Assembly: GCA_019787685.1 (NCBI GenBank)
Contig: JAHNUO010000019.1
Span: 579,218 to 643,217 of the forward strand
Length of the DNA stretch: 64,000 nt
Origin: Chiua virens
Taxonomy: Eukaryota; Basidiomycota; Agaricomycetes; Boletales; Boletaceae
Direction of reading: 5' to 3'
This document shows, one piece after another, positions 32,538 through 44,129 of this stretch. Both the position numbers and the translations under genes were made by a program. The notes beneath the pieces are model-generated. The model searched no databases. It worked only from the letters and a program-made list of their open reading frames with translations, and was not told the origin of the DNA. The first letter of the stretch is position 1, and every line of letters begins with the position of its first letter.

Positions 32538-33457
32538 GTGAAGGTGTCAGAGCAGCATCAATGTGTAAATGTGTGGAAGGAGGAGGAGGAACAGAGAAAA
32601 GTGGAGGAGGTAAGATGGAAGGCAGAGGAAGTGAAGCAGAAGGTAGAGGAGGCTATGGAGGAGAAGCAGCTTAAGGAGGCAGAGGAGGCAGCCAAGAGAA
32701 GGGTAAGTCATGCTCAAGTCCAAGTGACTTGGCTGATGGGTTGGCAGGCTAAGGAGATCCAAGTAGAGCAAAGTGCTCCGAAGGACAAGGGCAAGGGGAA
32801 GGAGAAAGAGAGGGAGCTATGCACAAGATGCATGATGGTGAGGATCAAGTGCATTCCCAGAGAAGGGAAGAAGGGTTAGGCCTGCAAGGCTTGCCAGAAG
32901 GCAAGCTGAAGTGTGAGCTCCCAGGAGAGAAGTGACTGGAGAAGAGACAGAGACAATGCATGGACAATGAGGAGGTGCTGAAGAAGAAGACAAGGTCAAC
33001 ATCCATGGAGGTGGTAGAGGTGGGGCTGAGCAAGGACCAGAGCTGTGGGGAGTGCACTGGGAACTTGGAGATGTTGGTGGTCTGGAAAGAGATCACTATT
33101 GCCTTCAAGTTGCATATCAAGCAGCTGGATGGCTAGATGGTGCAGGTGGATCAGATGGTGGATTGGATAGAGGAGCTGGCTCATTTGAAGAAAGAGGAAC
33201 TGCATGGGGAGATCAAGTAGCTGGATTGCTTGATGGCACAGGTAGAAAGGATGGCAGATTGGATGAAGGAGCTAGCTCATCTGAAGGGAGAGAAACTGCA
33301 TGGGAATTGGTCACCAGAGCTGGAGTCGGAGAAAGAGGATACCAATGTAATAGTTGGGGAGTTGGAGGTAGTGGAGTTGGGGCAGGAGCAGCAGGAGTTG
33401 CACAATAAAGAGGATATAGATAGACTGAGAGAGGGTCTGGCTAAGCGCAAGGAGTAG
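32538..33457 (+). pseudogene. antisense accessory ORF: coiled coil plus Cys-cluster motif
   Basis: On the strand opposite to the gypsy genes, between integrase and the 3' LTR, a decayed frame encodes a Lys/Glu-rich coiled coil (about 60 residues). A Cys-rich segment follows, CTRCMMVRIKC then CKACQKAK with later Cys after a stop, resembling a fungal zinc-cluster spacing. A second Glu/Leu-rich region runs to 33457. Similar coiled-coil and Cys-cluster proteins are plentiful in Agaricomycete genomes near gypsy elements. Stops at 32878 and later show it is dead. It could be a captured host gene or an element-encoded antisense gene. Confidence 0.5.
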
Positions 33458-33584
33458 ATAGAACTTTGTTTAATAACATTCATTCATCATTATGCAGAGT
33501 GAGATCCAGGTTTGTCCAGGTATCAGAGATGGAACTCTGTAACAATTTCAGAGGCATGCCTGAGTTCAGTAGCCAACAACCAAG

Positions 33585-34444
33585 ATGTTTCTTCATCAGT
33601 GCCTTCATAACCAGCCCATTGTACCAAGTATAATAGTTTGCAATTCTTCCTTCATCAATTTATTTTGGAGTCAAGGATTTTGGAGATCTCATATTCCAGT
33701 TTGCTGTTTACTTCAATTGGAGGTGGTGGTTAAACACAGTTGGGTATGGTGTTGGGAACACAAGGTTCTAATTAAGAGATGTGGAACACCAGGTGTGTAG
33801 ACTTCATGAAGTCAAGGAAATAGAGTGTGAAGGGGTGGGTCCCAGCTTGAGTAATAATGTTGTATGGCCTTAGATTCTTGTTGGAGAGTTCATAGAACAC
33901 TGGGTGTATGGACTTCATGGCATTGGGAAGACAGAGTGTGAAGGAGTGGGTCCTAGCTTGAGTGATGATGTCACATGGCCCTAGATTCTTGTCAGAGAGT
34001 TTCTTGAAGGGCTGGGTAGTTCTGAAGTACTTAGCCTTGATGAATACTTGGTCTCTGACTTTGAAGTCTGGAGCAGGAGTTTGCCTGGTGTTAACAGATC
34101 TTTGGTATCACTCTTGAGCATGGGCCATTTCCTCTCAGAGGAATTGGTGAAGTGAGTTGAGATCAACAGAGTATTTGCATGCATGTGCAGAGGTCATGTC
34201 CCATTCAGGGTACATGGAATGTTTGGGTAGTAGCCCTTGTTGGTGAAGAATGAAGAGACACTGGTGGTGGTTTTCAGAGCATTGTTGTATGAGAACTCTG
34301 TGAGGAGCAGGAGTTCAGACCAGTTGTCCTGTTGGTAGTTACAGTAGACTTGGAGGTATTGTTCTAGGGTCTGGTTTATACACTCTGTCTGGCCATCTCC
34401 TTCAGGGTGATAACTAGAGATAAAATGGAGCCAGATGTCTAAGG
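33585..34444 (-). pseudogene. gypsy integrase, C-terminal part
   Basis: Minus-strand translation gives the end of the integrase core, including a SSYHPEGDGQTE block with the catalytic Glu and then a QTLEQYLQVYCNYQQDNW block. A region with HPVFH-like sequence of the polyprotein tail follows. Stops and frameshifts are frequent. The upstream part of integrase continues beyond the inserted solo LTR at 35155. Confidence 0.75.
33787..33998. repeat. local tandem duplication of about 107 bp in the integrase tail
   Basis: Two adjacent blocks, about 33787-33893 and 33894-33998, share the order: gtgta-gacttcatg, gacagagtgtgaagg-gtgggtcc-agcttgagt, then tgatgt-at-tggcc-tagattcttgt. They differ by scattered substitutions. 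The repeat duplicates a piece of the old gypsy coding region and predates much of its decay. Confidence 0.7.
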
Positions 34445-35153
34445 TGTTACAATTTCTTTCTTTTCTCTACTTGTACTACTTCACGTTACTCGATACCTAG
34501 GTATCCTCATATGTTTATCTATACTTCGTTTCCCTTCACCTTTATGTAACCAATATCAGCATCACCCAAGTGCTTACTTATTTCTTTTCTCGTCATCATC
34601 CAATGGCATCACTCTTACTCATTTCCTTTCTTATCATCATCTAATGACTTTGCATTTGTCATTTCATTCTTGTCATTGACCGATGCCTTCGCATTGTCCG
34701 TTGTCTTCTTTTGGCCATTTACCCTTCCACTCTTCCTGGCCACTCCTTTTGGACACTTGGTCCATGCACGATTCTTGTAGTATAAATACCTCACAGCAAT
34801 ACTCCTGTATACTAGTCTTGATCTCCGCAATCTAGCTGAGTATCACTGCTCCACTCAGGAACACCCCTGTGACCCCTTGACCCTTGACCCTCGACAACTA
34901 CGGCCAACATCTAGTTCCACCTCAATCACAAGAGGAAGATCCTTGGTCCTTCGGGTATAGATTCCTAACAGGATGCTCTCAGCAATGCCTGAGTTCTACC
35001 TCATCTCCACTGTTGGCAATATGCTAACAGCAGTCCTTCTTGAACTCTTTTAGTGCACCATGTATCAAGTGGTGGTTGTTTGAGTTATCATAGCCACTTG
35101 AATACTTAGTGCTTTTGCAGGTATGCTAGGTCCTACCTGGAACTATTGTAACA
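34445..35153 (+). mobile_element. solo LTR (family 1) inside the old gypsy element
   Basis: These 709 bp run from TGTTACAATTTC to ATTGTAACA. They align along their length with the 5' LTR of the young element at 58589-59260. Shared landmarks include the TATA-like stretch tagtataaatacctcacagc and the stretch tcttgatctccgcaatctagctgagtat. The flanks are taagg and tcagg, a target duplication with one mismatch. The LTR splits the integrase frame of the host element. It is more CpG-rich than its surroundings. Confidence 0.85.
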
Positions 35154-35154
35154 T

Positions 35155-35474
35155 CAGGTTTAGCTCCAAGGTATCTGGGTTGAAGACAAATGATCATATT
35201 AAATTGACTAAGGAACTCTGACCAGTGAGCTTGTTACCAAGTCAAGAGTTTCATAGTGGAGAAATATTTGAGGTTTTTATGGTCAGTTACAACATCAACC
35301 AGAGTGCTGGAGCCTTCAAGGTAATGAATGCTTCATGTATAGCGAGAAGGTCTTTGTCATGGATGTTGTAGTTGAGCTCTGGAGGAGACAATATCCGAGA
35401 ATAGTATGCGACAGGCTGGACTTTGTTGTCTGAGCACCAGATAGAGAGAATGCTGGTGATCGTGTAGTCGAAGG
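35155..35474 (-). pseudogene. gypsy RNase H segment between two solo LTRs
   Basis: Minus-strand translation gives a SILSIWCSDNKVQPVAYYSR block and a DKDLLAIHEA block, the RNase H region of Ty3/gypsy Pol. The frame continues into the reverse transcriptase side once the solo LTR at 35475-35924 and one copy of its GAAGG duplication are ignored. Confidence 0.75.
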
Positions 35475-35924
35475 TAAAACAACCTAGAACAAAGATTGAA
35501 CTAGTTGTGTAGTGAGAGATGTAAGAGGATGTGAAGGTTCAATCAAAGAGGTGAAAACCCCAAGAGAACTTTGTTAGAGTCCTCTGGCATTGATTCATAG
35601 GGTTTATATACTACATGGATGTCGGAGTTCTAATCTGAGTATGGGCTATGCTACAATGTTATTGGATGATAAGAAATGAGTCATAGATAAGAAACATAGC
35701 CTTGCACAGGTATCTGGCAGGTTGTGAGTCATGATGAGTAACGTGTGAATACATGTGTAGGAATTGAGTCATAAGAAGCATGGTTGTGAGAGAATGCTAT
35801 GTTTATGTGGCAGCCAATCGGATATGATCCTTTGGACGGCTTTGACATGAGGCATGGGCATTGTCCTGTTCAGAAAAGATTGAAAGTATATTCTGTAGAG
35901 GAATGAAACATTGAGATTGTAACA
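35475..35924 (-). mobile_element. solo LTR (family 2) with perfect target duplication
   Basis: The 450-bp LTR lies on the minus strand (TGTTACAATCTC to CTAGGTTGTTTTA). It is flanked by GAAGG at 35470-35474 and 35925-35929. It aligns with the plus-strand solo LTR at 50283-50717, including the shared block around ggatcatatccgattggctgccac. It lies between the ETD of RNase H and the rest of that domain, and the host frame joins cleanly across it. Confidence 0.9.
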
Positions 35925-35929
35925 GAAGG

Positions 35930-37340
35930 TATCTGTTTCCATAATGAGGGAAGTGTCAGGGACCCAATGAGTCAGAATAGGTGTGGAGGTGAAAGCATCC
36001 TTAAGCTTCTGGAAGGCAGAGCAGCAGCCATTGCCAAAGTTCCATGGAGTGCCTTTGTGAGTCAGGCAAGTCAAAGGAACAATAATATCAGAATAATTGG
36101 AGATAAAAACCAAGGAAGGACTGAATGTTCTTCACCTTGTGGGGTTCAGGCCAGTCTTGAATAGATTTGACTTTCTCTGGGGACATGGAAAGACTAGAGG
36201 GAGAAAGCTGGTACCTGAGGTATTTGGTAGACTCTGTGGACCATCCATATTTTTCGAGTAAAGATTATTTTGTGAAGTCTTTGGAGAACCTCTTGGACAT
36301 GTTCCCAGTGGGAAGCTTTATCTGTTGAGTAGATTAAAATGTCATCCAAGTAGACTATCATGTAAACATATAATAGATCAGTGAAGATGGTATTGACAAA
36401 CTGCTGGAAAGCTGTAGGGGCATTGGTCAAGCCAAAAGGCATGACAAGCTATTTGTAAGATCCATAGCATGTGCAGAATGAAGTCTTCCATTCATCTCCC
36501 TTGGCAATGTGGACTAAGTGCTATGTGTGCCAGAGGTCAATTTTGGTTTAGATCTTCGTGTCACTTGAAGCATCAAGGAGGTTGTAGATGCAGGGAAGTG
36601 AGTAGCAGTCTTTTTTCATGATCTTATTGAGTCCTTGGAAGTTGATGCAAAGACAGAATGAATTGCCCTTCTTGTGGACAAAGAGAACTGGAGCGGCATG
36701 AGTGGAGGAGAAAGGGCAGATGAAGCCCATAGCAAGATGCTCATCGAGGAATGTATGGAGGAACCCAAGTTTGGAGAAAGAAAGGGAATAGGTGGTTCCT
36801 AGTGGAGGGGAGGCACTTTCCTCTAAATTGATCTTGATGTCATGCTCATGATGCAGAGCAAGTGTGGACACTTTGCTCTTACTGAACACATCAGTGAAGT
36901 TGTGGTATTCCAGAGAAACAGAGAGATGGACAGGGATTTTGGGGGAGGTGGAGACTGAGTAGAGCTCAGTTTCCTGGGGACAGAGTTGCAGGCTAAATTG
37001 TATGGAACCTTCAAGGCAGCAGGCCAACACAAAAGCAGCTACATTGATAAGCATGATGGGAAAGGCCTTTCACTTGGAAAAACATGGTGTATCTGAGGTA
37101 GTGATGTCAGCTGGAGGAGGTAAGTCTGGGGGCTGCAGAGATGAGCTCGGAGGTGTTAGACTAGTGTGTTCAGGTATGTGGAACGAGGTACTGCTAGAAA
37201 CCCAATCAATCAATAGATTGTGGTGGGTCAACCAGTTATATCCTAGAACAAGGGAACACAATCCATCCAATGGGATGACATACAATGTCATCAGAGTAAT
37301 ATCACTGGTTTCAAAACATATAGAGAAATCAATCGCTTGA
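35930..37340 (-). pseudogene. gypsy reverse transcriptase and protease region
   Basis: In minus order: the protease end (about 37070-37291, with LVLGYNWL), then the linker. The RT start follows (36548-37054, with HDIKINLEE and the VLFVHKKGNSFCLCINFQGLN block), then the RT palm (36194-36442, [14 protein letters not shown] and the YLDDILIYS catalytic box). Last is the connection to RNase H with FQKLKDAFTSTPILTHW. Frameshifts separate the pieces. Membership in Ty3/gypsy is clear from the order and motifs. Confidence 0.85.
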
Positions 37341-37379
37341 GTAATAATGGAGTTGGATGTTCCATCAAAGAGTCAGAGT

Positions 37380-38270
37380 TAAAGCGGGGGTACAGAGTAG
37401 GAGGAAATTTCATGGTTATTGACAAAATTTGTATCTATGAAGCAATCAGAGGAGCTGGAGTCTAAATGAAGGAATGTCATAGAAGACTATAGAGATGGAG
37501 GGTATAAGGGATTTGGGATCTGAAAGAGTGGATATGTTGAGATATAGCTCCTTAGGTGCATGGGAGGTGTCAACATGGTCTTGGGTGCAAAGTTGTTGAA
37601 GGATTGCTTTGTTTGGTGGTTTATCTCAGACTTGTGCTCCCAGTAGTGTGCATTGATAGCCTGTACAAGCAGAGTTGGACAAGGTCAGAGGGTTTGCTGA
37701 CATGGGAGATCTCATCCTTGATGTGGTCAGGCAACCCATTGTAGAAATGGTGCCAGAGGGCACCTTCTCTGTCATCTTAGACTTGTAAAGCAATCATGTT
37801 AAATTTGACAACATATTTGTTGATATGCTGTCCACCCTTCATGGAGAGATGATCAAGCTGATACTTGGCATCTTAGATAGGGTCATGAGGTCCGAAGTTC
37901 ATCTGGAGTTCCAAGACAAACTTGGTATAGTTATCCATCCAGTCAGGATAGAATGTTGAATCTTCCATCTAGAGTAGGTCAAATTCAAACCATTCCAGAG
38001 CCATACCCTTGAGGTAAGACTGTGCAAATGTTACTTTGGCATGGTCTGTGCAGAAAGTGTTAAGTTGGTCTTGGAAGTTTCATTCATATTGGACCAGGAA
38101 GACTTGGAGTTTGCAGGGGTCAGTCCCATTAAACTGGTCCAGTTCCTAGACCTTAGCATGGGGAGAGGAGTCAGAAGAAGGGCAATGGGAGAAGCAGGCA
38201 AGGTCGTGAATAGCATTGGCGAGCTGTCTGAGAATGTTCTCAGCCTCAGTGAGATCATTCTCTAAGTGAT
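37380..38270 (-). pseudogene. gypsy gag region
   Basis: Minus-strand frames give a typical fungal Ty3/gypsy capsid core: FNGTDPCKLQVFL, FAQSYLKGMALEWFE, QMNFGPHDPI, HLSMKGGQHINKYVVKFN and HHFYNGLPDHIKDEI, in that order. Several stops interrupt them. No zinc knuckle is seen downstream. Confidence 0.8.
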
Positions 38271-38277
38271 ATGAATC

Positions 38278-38898
38278 AGGTATTAAAACAGACTGGTTCC
38301 ATAGGACCTGGTTGTCCTGAGAGCAGAGTCATTACTCTGGTGACTTACCCTCTGGTGAAGCTCAAGACAGTATTATGGAAGATGGAGAGAGAATATTGTT
38401 ATTCTGTATATACATTAGAACATGTTTATATATCTACTGTAATGCCATGCTGTACCTGTAGTAAGGACTAATGGTACTGCATGAATGATTGTAATTAATT
38501 GTATTGTAGTATCTAAGGCACTACAATATGTAAGTCTATAGTTGTTTTGGTACTTCCAGAGTATAGGAACCTTGGAACTTCTGGAAGTGGAAGCCTTGGA
38601 AGGATGGGAACTACCTGGAACAGTCAGAACAGATTATACATATTCCAACATCAGGGTTTAAGTTGTGGTTGGAACCAGGGTCATCTCTGGGGTAGTCTGG
38701 ATTGTCTGGGTCATCATCACCAAATGCATTCTGTGGTGTGGTGATGGGTTCTTCAGAGAGTTCAGACAGAGTAGAACACTAGTATGAAAAAAGACAAGAG
38801 GAAATGAGAAGGTCTAAGTATGAAGTCCAAGGATCAGGAGTTGTGTCTGGAGAGAGATCATACTAGAGTTGGACTGATGAAAAATATGGGATATGACA
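38278..38898 (-). repeat. 5' LTR of the old gypsy element (left edge approximate)
   Basis: The right part (about 38765-38898: cactagtatgaaaa-agacaagagg ... gttggactgatga ... tatgggatatgaca) matches the end of the solo LTR at 39160-39722. The left edge is set near tattaaaac at 38278 by weak similarity to tgttaaaac and is not certain. It lies upstream of gag on the minus strand, as expected for a 5' LTR. Confidence 0.55.
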
Positions 38899-39159
38899 AA
38901 GCCCCAGATAGCAGCATCTCCAAGAGAAAATGTAGCTTCCTAGTAGATCTACAGGAAATTGGAAGTTTCTTGATCTGTTGAATGTTACTCTATACATATA
39001 AAGTGAGAGTAAAATGACAGAAAAACTACTACATACTTACCAGATTAGTTGATTACTGCAATGCTGAGACCTGATCACAACAGCCATAATCCATGTTACC
39101 AATTTTCCTTTAAAGCAAATGGATGAAACAAATTTTCCCTCTGTAGCATTCTGTACTTG

Positions 39160-39722
39160 TGTTAAAACTGGGTCTACTCAGGATGTGAACTCCAGAACTC
39201 CAGAGTTATTCTTGCGGAGGGACTTGGCTTCACCGTGTATGGTATGCCCTTGTCACAAGTCTGTCCTTTATTTCAGAGAACAGAGGTCAGAGGTGAGACT
39301 TGATACCAAAGTGAAGTTGAGCAGAGGTAAGACCATTGAGGTCTTATGGAGTTCAGAGGGAATAGAAGGTAAAACTAATATTCAGACTGAGGGTACAAAG
39401 TTGGGGTACTACAGTTTATATACTTGGAGTAGAATGGAGATTAGTAATGGAGTTGGTGAGAAACTGAGTAAGACGGTAATCAGGAAAGTATGTAACTGGA
39501 GTGGAGTGAGATATGTACAGAGGCTGGAGCTGTGCTGTTAAGTGAGACACAGGTAATTACTAATGTAACACTAGTATGAAAAGAGACAAGAGGAATCAAG
39601 AAGGTTCTAAGTAAGAAGTCTGGAGATCAGAAGTTGTGTCCAGAGAGAGATTGTACCAGAGTTATGAAGGAGTAAACCCAGAGATCTTGGAGTTGGACTG
39701 ATGAGATATATGGGATATGACA
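39160..39722 (-). mobile_element. solo LTR of the old gypsy family, perfect target duplication
   Basis: These 563 bp run from tgttaaaactgg to gggatatgaca on the plus strand. They are flanked by ACTTG at both sides (39155-39159 and 39723-39727). They share ends with the LTR remnants at 32186-32290 and 38765-38898. The strand follows the gypsy element. The rest of the copy was lost by LTR-LTR recombination. Confidence 0.85.
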
Positions 39723-39727
39723 ACTTG

Positions 39728-40724
39728 TCTGAAAAGAACTTATCCATAAATGTCTTGCCTCCAAGAAATACTTAAGATATGCTTGGATGGTATTCCACAT
39801 TTGAAAAGGAGTCTGAGTCCAAGTTAGAGCAACATGAGGAAGGTTGTTCTGGGTATGCCTGATCTGAGTCATAACTTGCATTGTCAGATTGATTTTGATC
39901 ATAGAAGGCATCTGGATAAAAAAAACTGTTAATAGGGGTTCTGTAGAAAGTATAGTACTATAGCTATGTATATAGAGTAATAGTAAAGGATAAGTGTAAA
40001 TAGAGTGTCTCACCTCAGTTATACTATATAGCAGTCAACTGAGCTATGTTAAGACAAGTCAGAAAGTCTAATGTGGAAAAAGTCTAATGTGGAAAGGGTT
40101 AGATAACTATGGTATGCAAAGAAGAAAATTCAATGTTCAAGAGACTGGCAACTGACTGAGTTGAGACTTCATTCAAATCTTATGATCCAAAGGTCCATAG
40201 GTAGCCAGGAGTCCATAGTAGTTTTTATTTTACCCTTTCTAACCTTAATTTCCATGGAAAAGGGGTCAAAAGTCTAGTTTCACACAATCAAAAGACTATT
40301 TTGGACTGGTTTTTTTTGGTCCAGGACAGGTCTGGTCTTAGTCTGGTTGTCTTATTTGAACTGTAGAAAACTGCACTGCACTGGACTTTAAAATACTTAT
40401 AGGGTCATTGGAATTAAGATTCAAAACAAAAATGACAGAATGCTTAGCAAAGTATACCATAAATAAGAGCAAAGATGATCCATCTGAGTCACCTAGTGTG
40501 AGATCACTGAATCCAACTGGAGAAGTAACACTTGTGTCACTTTGTATGTCTTCATGAGTGGCATATGCATGAACCACAGACTCGGTCAAGCATGGCATTG
40601 TTGATAACCTAGTATGGCAGAGCTAAGTAGACATGGTAGACATGAAGAAAAATACTTGCAATGGGTCTTGATTAATGGTACTGTCAGTACCACACTCAGA
40701 AGAGTTGCTGGAGTGTCTCCCTTT
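39728..40724. other. AT-rich, CpG-poor sequence without recognised gene
   Basis: No domain is recognised here. The region is poor in CpG like the gypsy element. A short minus-strand frame at 40338-40598 may belong to the downstream end of the CACTA relic. Confidence 0.4.
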
Positions 40725-43640
40725 TCAGTTGTGCTTGACAGGGAGTCGGTGTTGGATGCAACAAGTGGATTGCCTAGAAAAAAAAATCAATATGATGTTA
40801 TGAATCCCATACCTACTTGCTATCACCTGGCACAGAGCTGGATCATCACAAATGTCTAAATGGTCATCAATGTCAGGGACTGGGTTGTTGGTAGTAGATG
40901 AAAAGTCCCATGCAGTTGGCTCAAGTTCTGGTGATTCTGGGGTACTAGCATTTGTTGGCAAGCTAGATGTGTCCAAGTTAGTGTCAACTGCACTTGGGGA
41001 GCTGTTGCTAGTACCATTGGCACTGATACTTGCATCAACATGCAATGGGCCCAGGGAGGAACCAAGCCTTGACCATCTCAGTCTTGGTCTTGCGCTTATT
41101 GGAACCAGCCTTAGACTTGTTGGTAAACCAAGTCTGTTTGTATGACAAATAGTCTCAGCAATGTCTTCCTATCCTTGTCTTTGAGGAACAACTGGCTGCC
41201 AGAGTGCTGCCCTGCTGCTATACCATACCATTGGTTCCACTCTTTCACTGTCCAGAAATGGACATTAGGGTAATCTGCTTGGTTGAACTGTGGGAAGGGT
41301 CAGCATTCAAGAGGGTTAATGTCTTGCCAGGAGGTTGTAATGTGATATTGATGGGTCCATCTGTGGTCGATGAGCTAGTAGAATTGATCTTGAGTTGTGA
41401 TACAAGCATATTATATGCATGTCTATGACAGACCATGTCAGTCACAGAATATGGTATGACCAATGTACTCTAAGGTATTCTGTTCTGCTTTGAGTGACAT
41501 ATTTTTATGCTAGAGCATATTGATAGTCTCTTGTAGTTGTTGTATCTGTTGTACATGCTAGAGATATGTGCACAAAATTGGTTCAGCACAGTCCAAAATA
41601 TGCTAAGACTGACTGTGACTGAATTTTCTGGAATGCTTTGACTGAAACTTGAAGAATTATTCTGTGATTAATGGTCCTTAAAAGTAAACTGGAGTGTACC
41701 TGGTATGATTGACTATGCAAATTACCCCATGAGGTAACAGGCCCAGGAGTACTACTAGGAGCTGGTAAGGTTGGAAGCTGGTTATTGTTGCTGTAAAAAA
41801 AGTGGGTATTGTATGTATCAAATGAGTCTTCTAACGATTGTGATGGAAATCTTGGAGAACCATGTGTATCTTGGAGATGTGGAAACATTATCTGCAGGCT
41901 TTCTTCACCAAGCTTTGTGCATGAAATAACAACACCATATGACTTTTCAAGTAACTCTGTGAGAGGGTTAGAGTAGAGAGTGACAAGGGCCAGGTTGATA
42001 AACATATCATTGTCATCATGTGCTTCATGATCTTCATCATTACTGACTTGGTCTGCTGTGACAGCAAGCTGTACAAAGTATTGCATGTCAGCAAAGCGGT
42101 CTCTTCTATCAAGGAGAATCTGTACCACAAATAAATATTATATACTACCTAGTGAAAGATATCAGATACCTTGACATTCTGAGCCATCCAAACATTTTCA
42201 GGTGCCTTTTGAAGCTCTTGGTATTCCAAGTGTGCAATCTGACCACTAGGCAAGTGAAGACAAGCCCAGCACCATATTTTTGGAGCATATGGTGATCCAA
42301 GAAACTGGCAGATCAGTCTTGCTTCTTCCCCTTGAACAGTGGTGAGATACCAATTATGATTTGGAAGGAGGGTGTAGCCATTGCCAAGGTCTATTGATAC
42401 ATGCAGATTTGTGTTTTCTGGGGGGTCTAGGTATGGGATCATTGCCTTGGGTGCATTGAATTGCATCATCCACTGAGATGAACAAATTGGTGAGCCAACT
42501 TGTGTAGCTTTTGAAGCAAGGTGGCACATTAGATGAATGCATGCAGTCAACCCAGCATTGATAGAATATGTATGAGTTCAAACTTAATCACCTACTCTGA
42601 AATAAATTTGTGTGCTTGCTGGAGTTGATGTGAAGTAATGCTGTACTGTGACATGATTTGAAGACCAGCAACAAACTTGCAAAAATTTCTCCATAGATGC
42701 TCTGGAAGAATGCCATAAAGTCAAGCTGGGCATAGATCCAAGTGATGTATTTCATTGCTTTGTACCATGAATTGGAATGTAGGCTTGAATCTCGCAGGGC
42801 AACATCAAATAAGCCAGGTAGGAATATTTTGTAGGCAACGACAGTGGAACCATGAGCCTCCCATGCACATGCCTCCTTGAGAACTATTTAGTACCAGGTT
42901 GCTTGATCATCTGTCAAAGCACAATTGAGCTTTCCTGGCCAGACATAAGAGGGAGGTTATACATATTTGTGTCACTCAAATGCATCATTTCTGATCAGAA
43001 CACCTCAGGAAGCCCTGATATGAGTTGTGGTTGTAGGCCAAGCAAGATGCTTGGGCCAATGATACCAGTTTTGAGATGACATATTTCATACACACATTGT
43101 ATTGGTGAGCTAACAAGATATTTGAGTTGTTCAACATATGCTTCTGAGTTGCTGGAATGAATGCCATAGACATTGACATCAGCATGATCACATCCACACA
43201 AATCATAGTTGTTCAGCTTGAGCAGAACTGGATAGTATTGAGATGCTCCTGGCTTTCAATGTCCTTTCAGAGGACATAGCATTCGACAGCCATTCTTTCC
43301 CTGGTAGCCAACAAAGTTGCTGAGTGTGAGGAGACCAGGACTGTCAGCACAGGCAAGAAACAAGAACAGGCGATAACAAATTCACAATCATGAGATGCAT
43401 CCCATATGGTGAGTCCTTCATGCTGTATTGCAGAGAGGTGATGTAAGCCAGGGAAAAGGAATGAGTCAATGATCTTTGGCTTTTTGGGGCTTGGAATAAT
43501 TGCACCAGGAAGGACATGTTTTATCTTGTATTGGTGACTGGGAGAGAGCTTGAGAATGATCCATATATAGATCCAACAATTGGACTCTTTGCTTTTATAT
43601 AACTGTGCACCATTGATGGACAACATGAAGAGGATTAGTG
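40725..43640 (-). pseudogene. CACTA (Tnp2/Plavaka-like) transposase relic
   Basis: In minus order: SINGAQLYKSKESNCWIYIW and a later KPKIIDSFLFPGLHHL block (43267-43626), then DLCGCDHADVN with YVEQLKYLVSSPIQ (about 42990-43200). Next come a decayed middle, CHLASKATQVGSPICSSQW joined directly to APKAMIPYLDPPE (42149-42550), and an acidic tail to about 40725. These blocks and their order are those of Agaricomycete CACTA-type transposases. The join at about 42460 skips a stretch present in relatives, so there is an internal deletion. Stops throughout show it is dead. Confidence 0.75.
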
Positions 43641-44129
43641 TTGCCGTGACTTGGCTAGCCCTTAGCTAACTCCGGCTTTCCCCAGCTTACCTTGGGCTCA
43701 ACTATACTAGCTGAGTCAGAGTGACAATCCAGGCTTGGCATGGCTAGTGAAGTGAACTTGCAATCGACTTGATGTAATATCGGCTCTGGCTGGCTGTGGG
43801 CCGACTCGAGCTGGTCATGCATTGGAGGTACATAGTGACGGTACATAAGCAACATACAAACCATCCAACTATGCTACATTTACAACCGAGATGAAAAAAA
43901 AAGATTCACACTAGACGATATGGTGAGAGTGATGAACTGAATGTGACAAGAAGTTCTTACCACAACAGTGCAATCTGGCAATCCGCACTAAGCACAGTCA
44001 GACTCAAGACTTGTGCACCACACTACAAGCTCAAGGATGAATGTGGGGAGAAAGAAAGGATTGGCTGACCATGGCTCTGTCAGACATGGATGTACAATCC
44101 GGACTGGACAGATCTTGCTTGATACGCTC
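43641..44129. other. no recognised gene
   Basis: This 489-bp spacer lies between the CACTA relic and the kinase relic. It holds several short gctagc/cggctgg-like motifs that could be subterminal repeats of the transposon. I could not define element ends. Confidence 0.35.

Larger units (their letters stand above)
32186..38898 (-). mobile_element. old Ty3/gypsy LTR retrotransposon, CpG-poor and nested
   Basis: On the minus strand the element runs 5' LTR (38278-38898), gag, protease, reverse transcriptase, RNase H and integrase, ending in a shortened 3' LTR (32186-32290) directly preceded by a polypurine tract (rc of 32291-32303, AAAAGGGGGATAA). All reading frames are broken by stops and shifts. 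Two solo LTRs from other families interrupt integrase (34445-35153) and RNase H (35475-35924). CpG dinucleotides are very rare in its own sequence but commoner in the inserted LTRs, which agrees with the insertion order. A plus-strand open frame sits between integrase and the 3' LTR. Confidence 0.85.

Noticed and set aside
42460..43640. tagtg at 43636 as a CACTA terminus
   Set aside because: Coding blocks run directly up to it, and no matching inverted end or 3-bp duplication was found on the other side.
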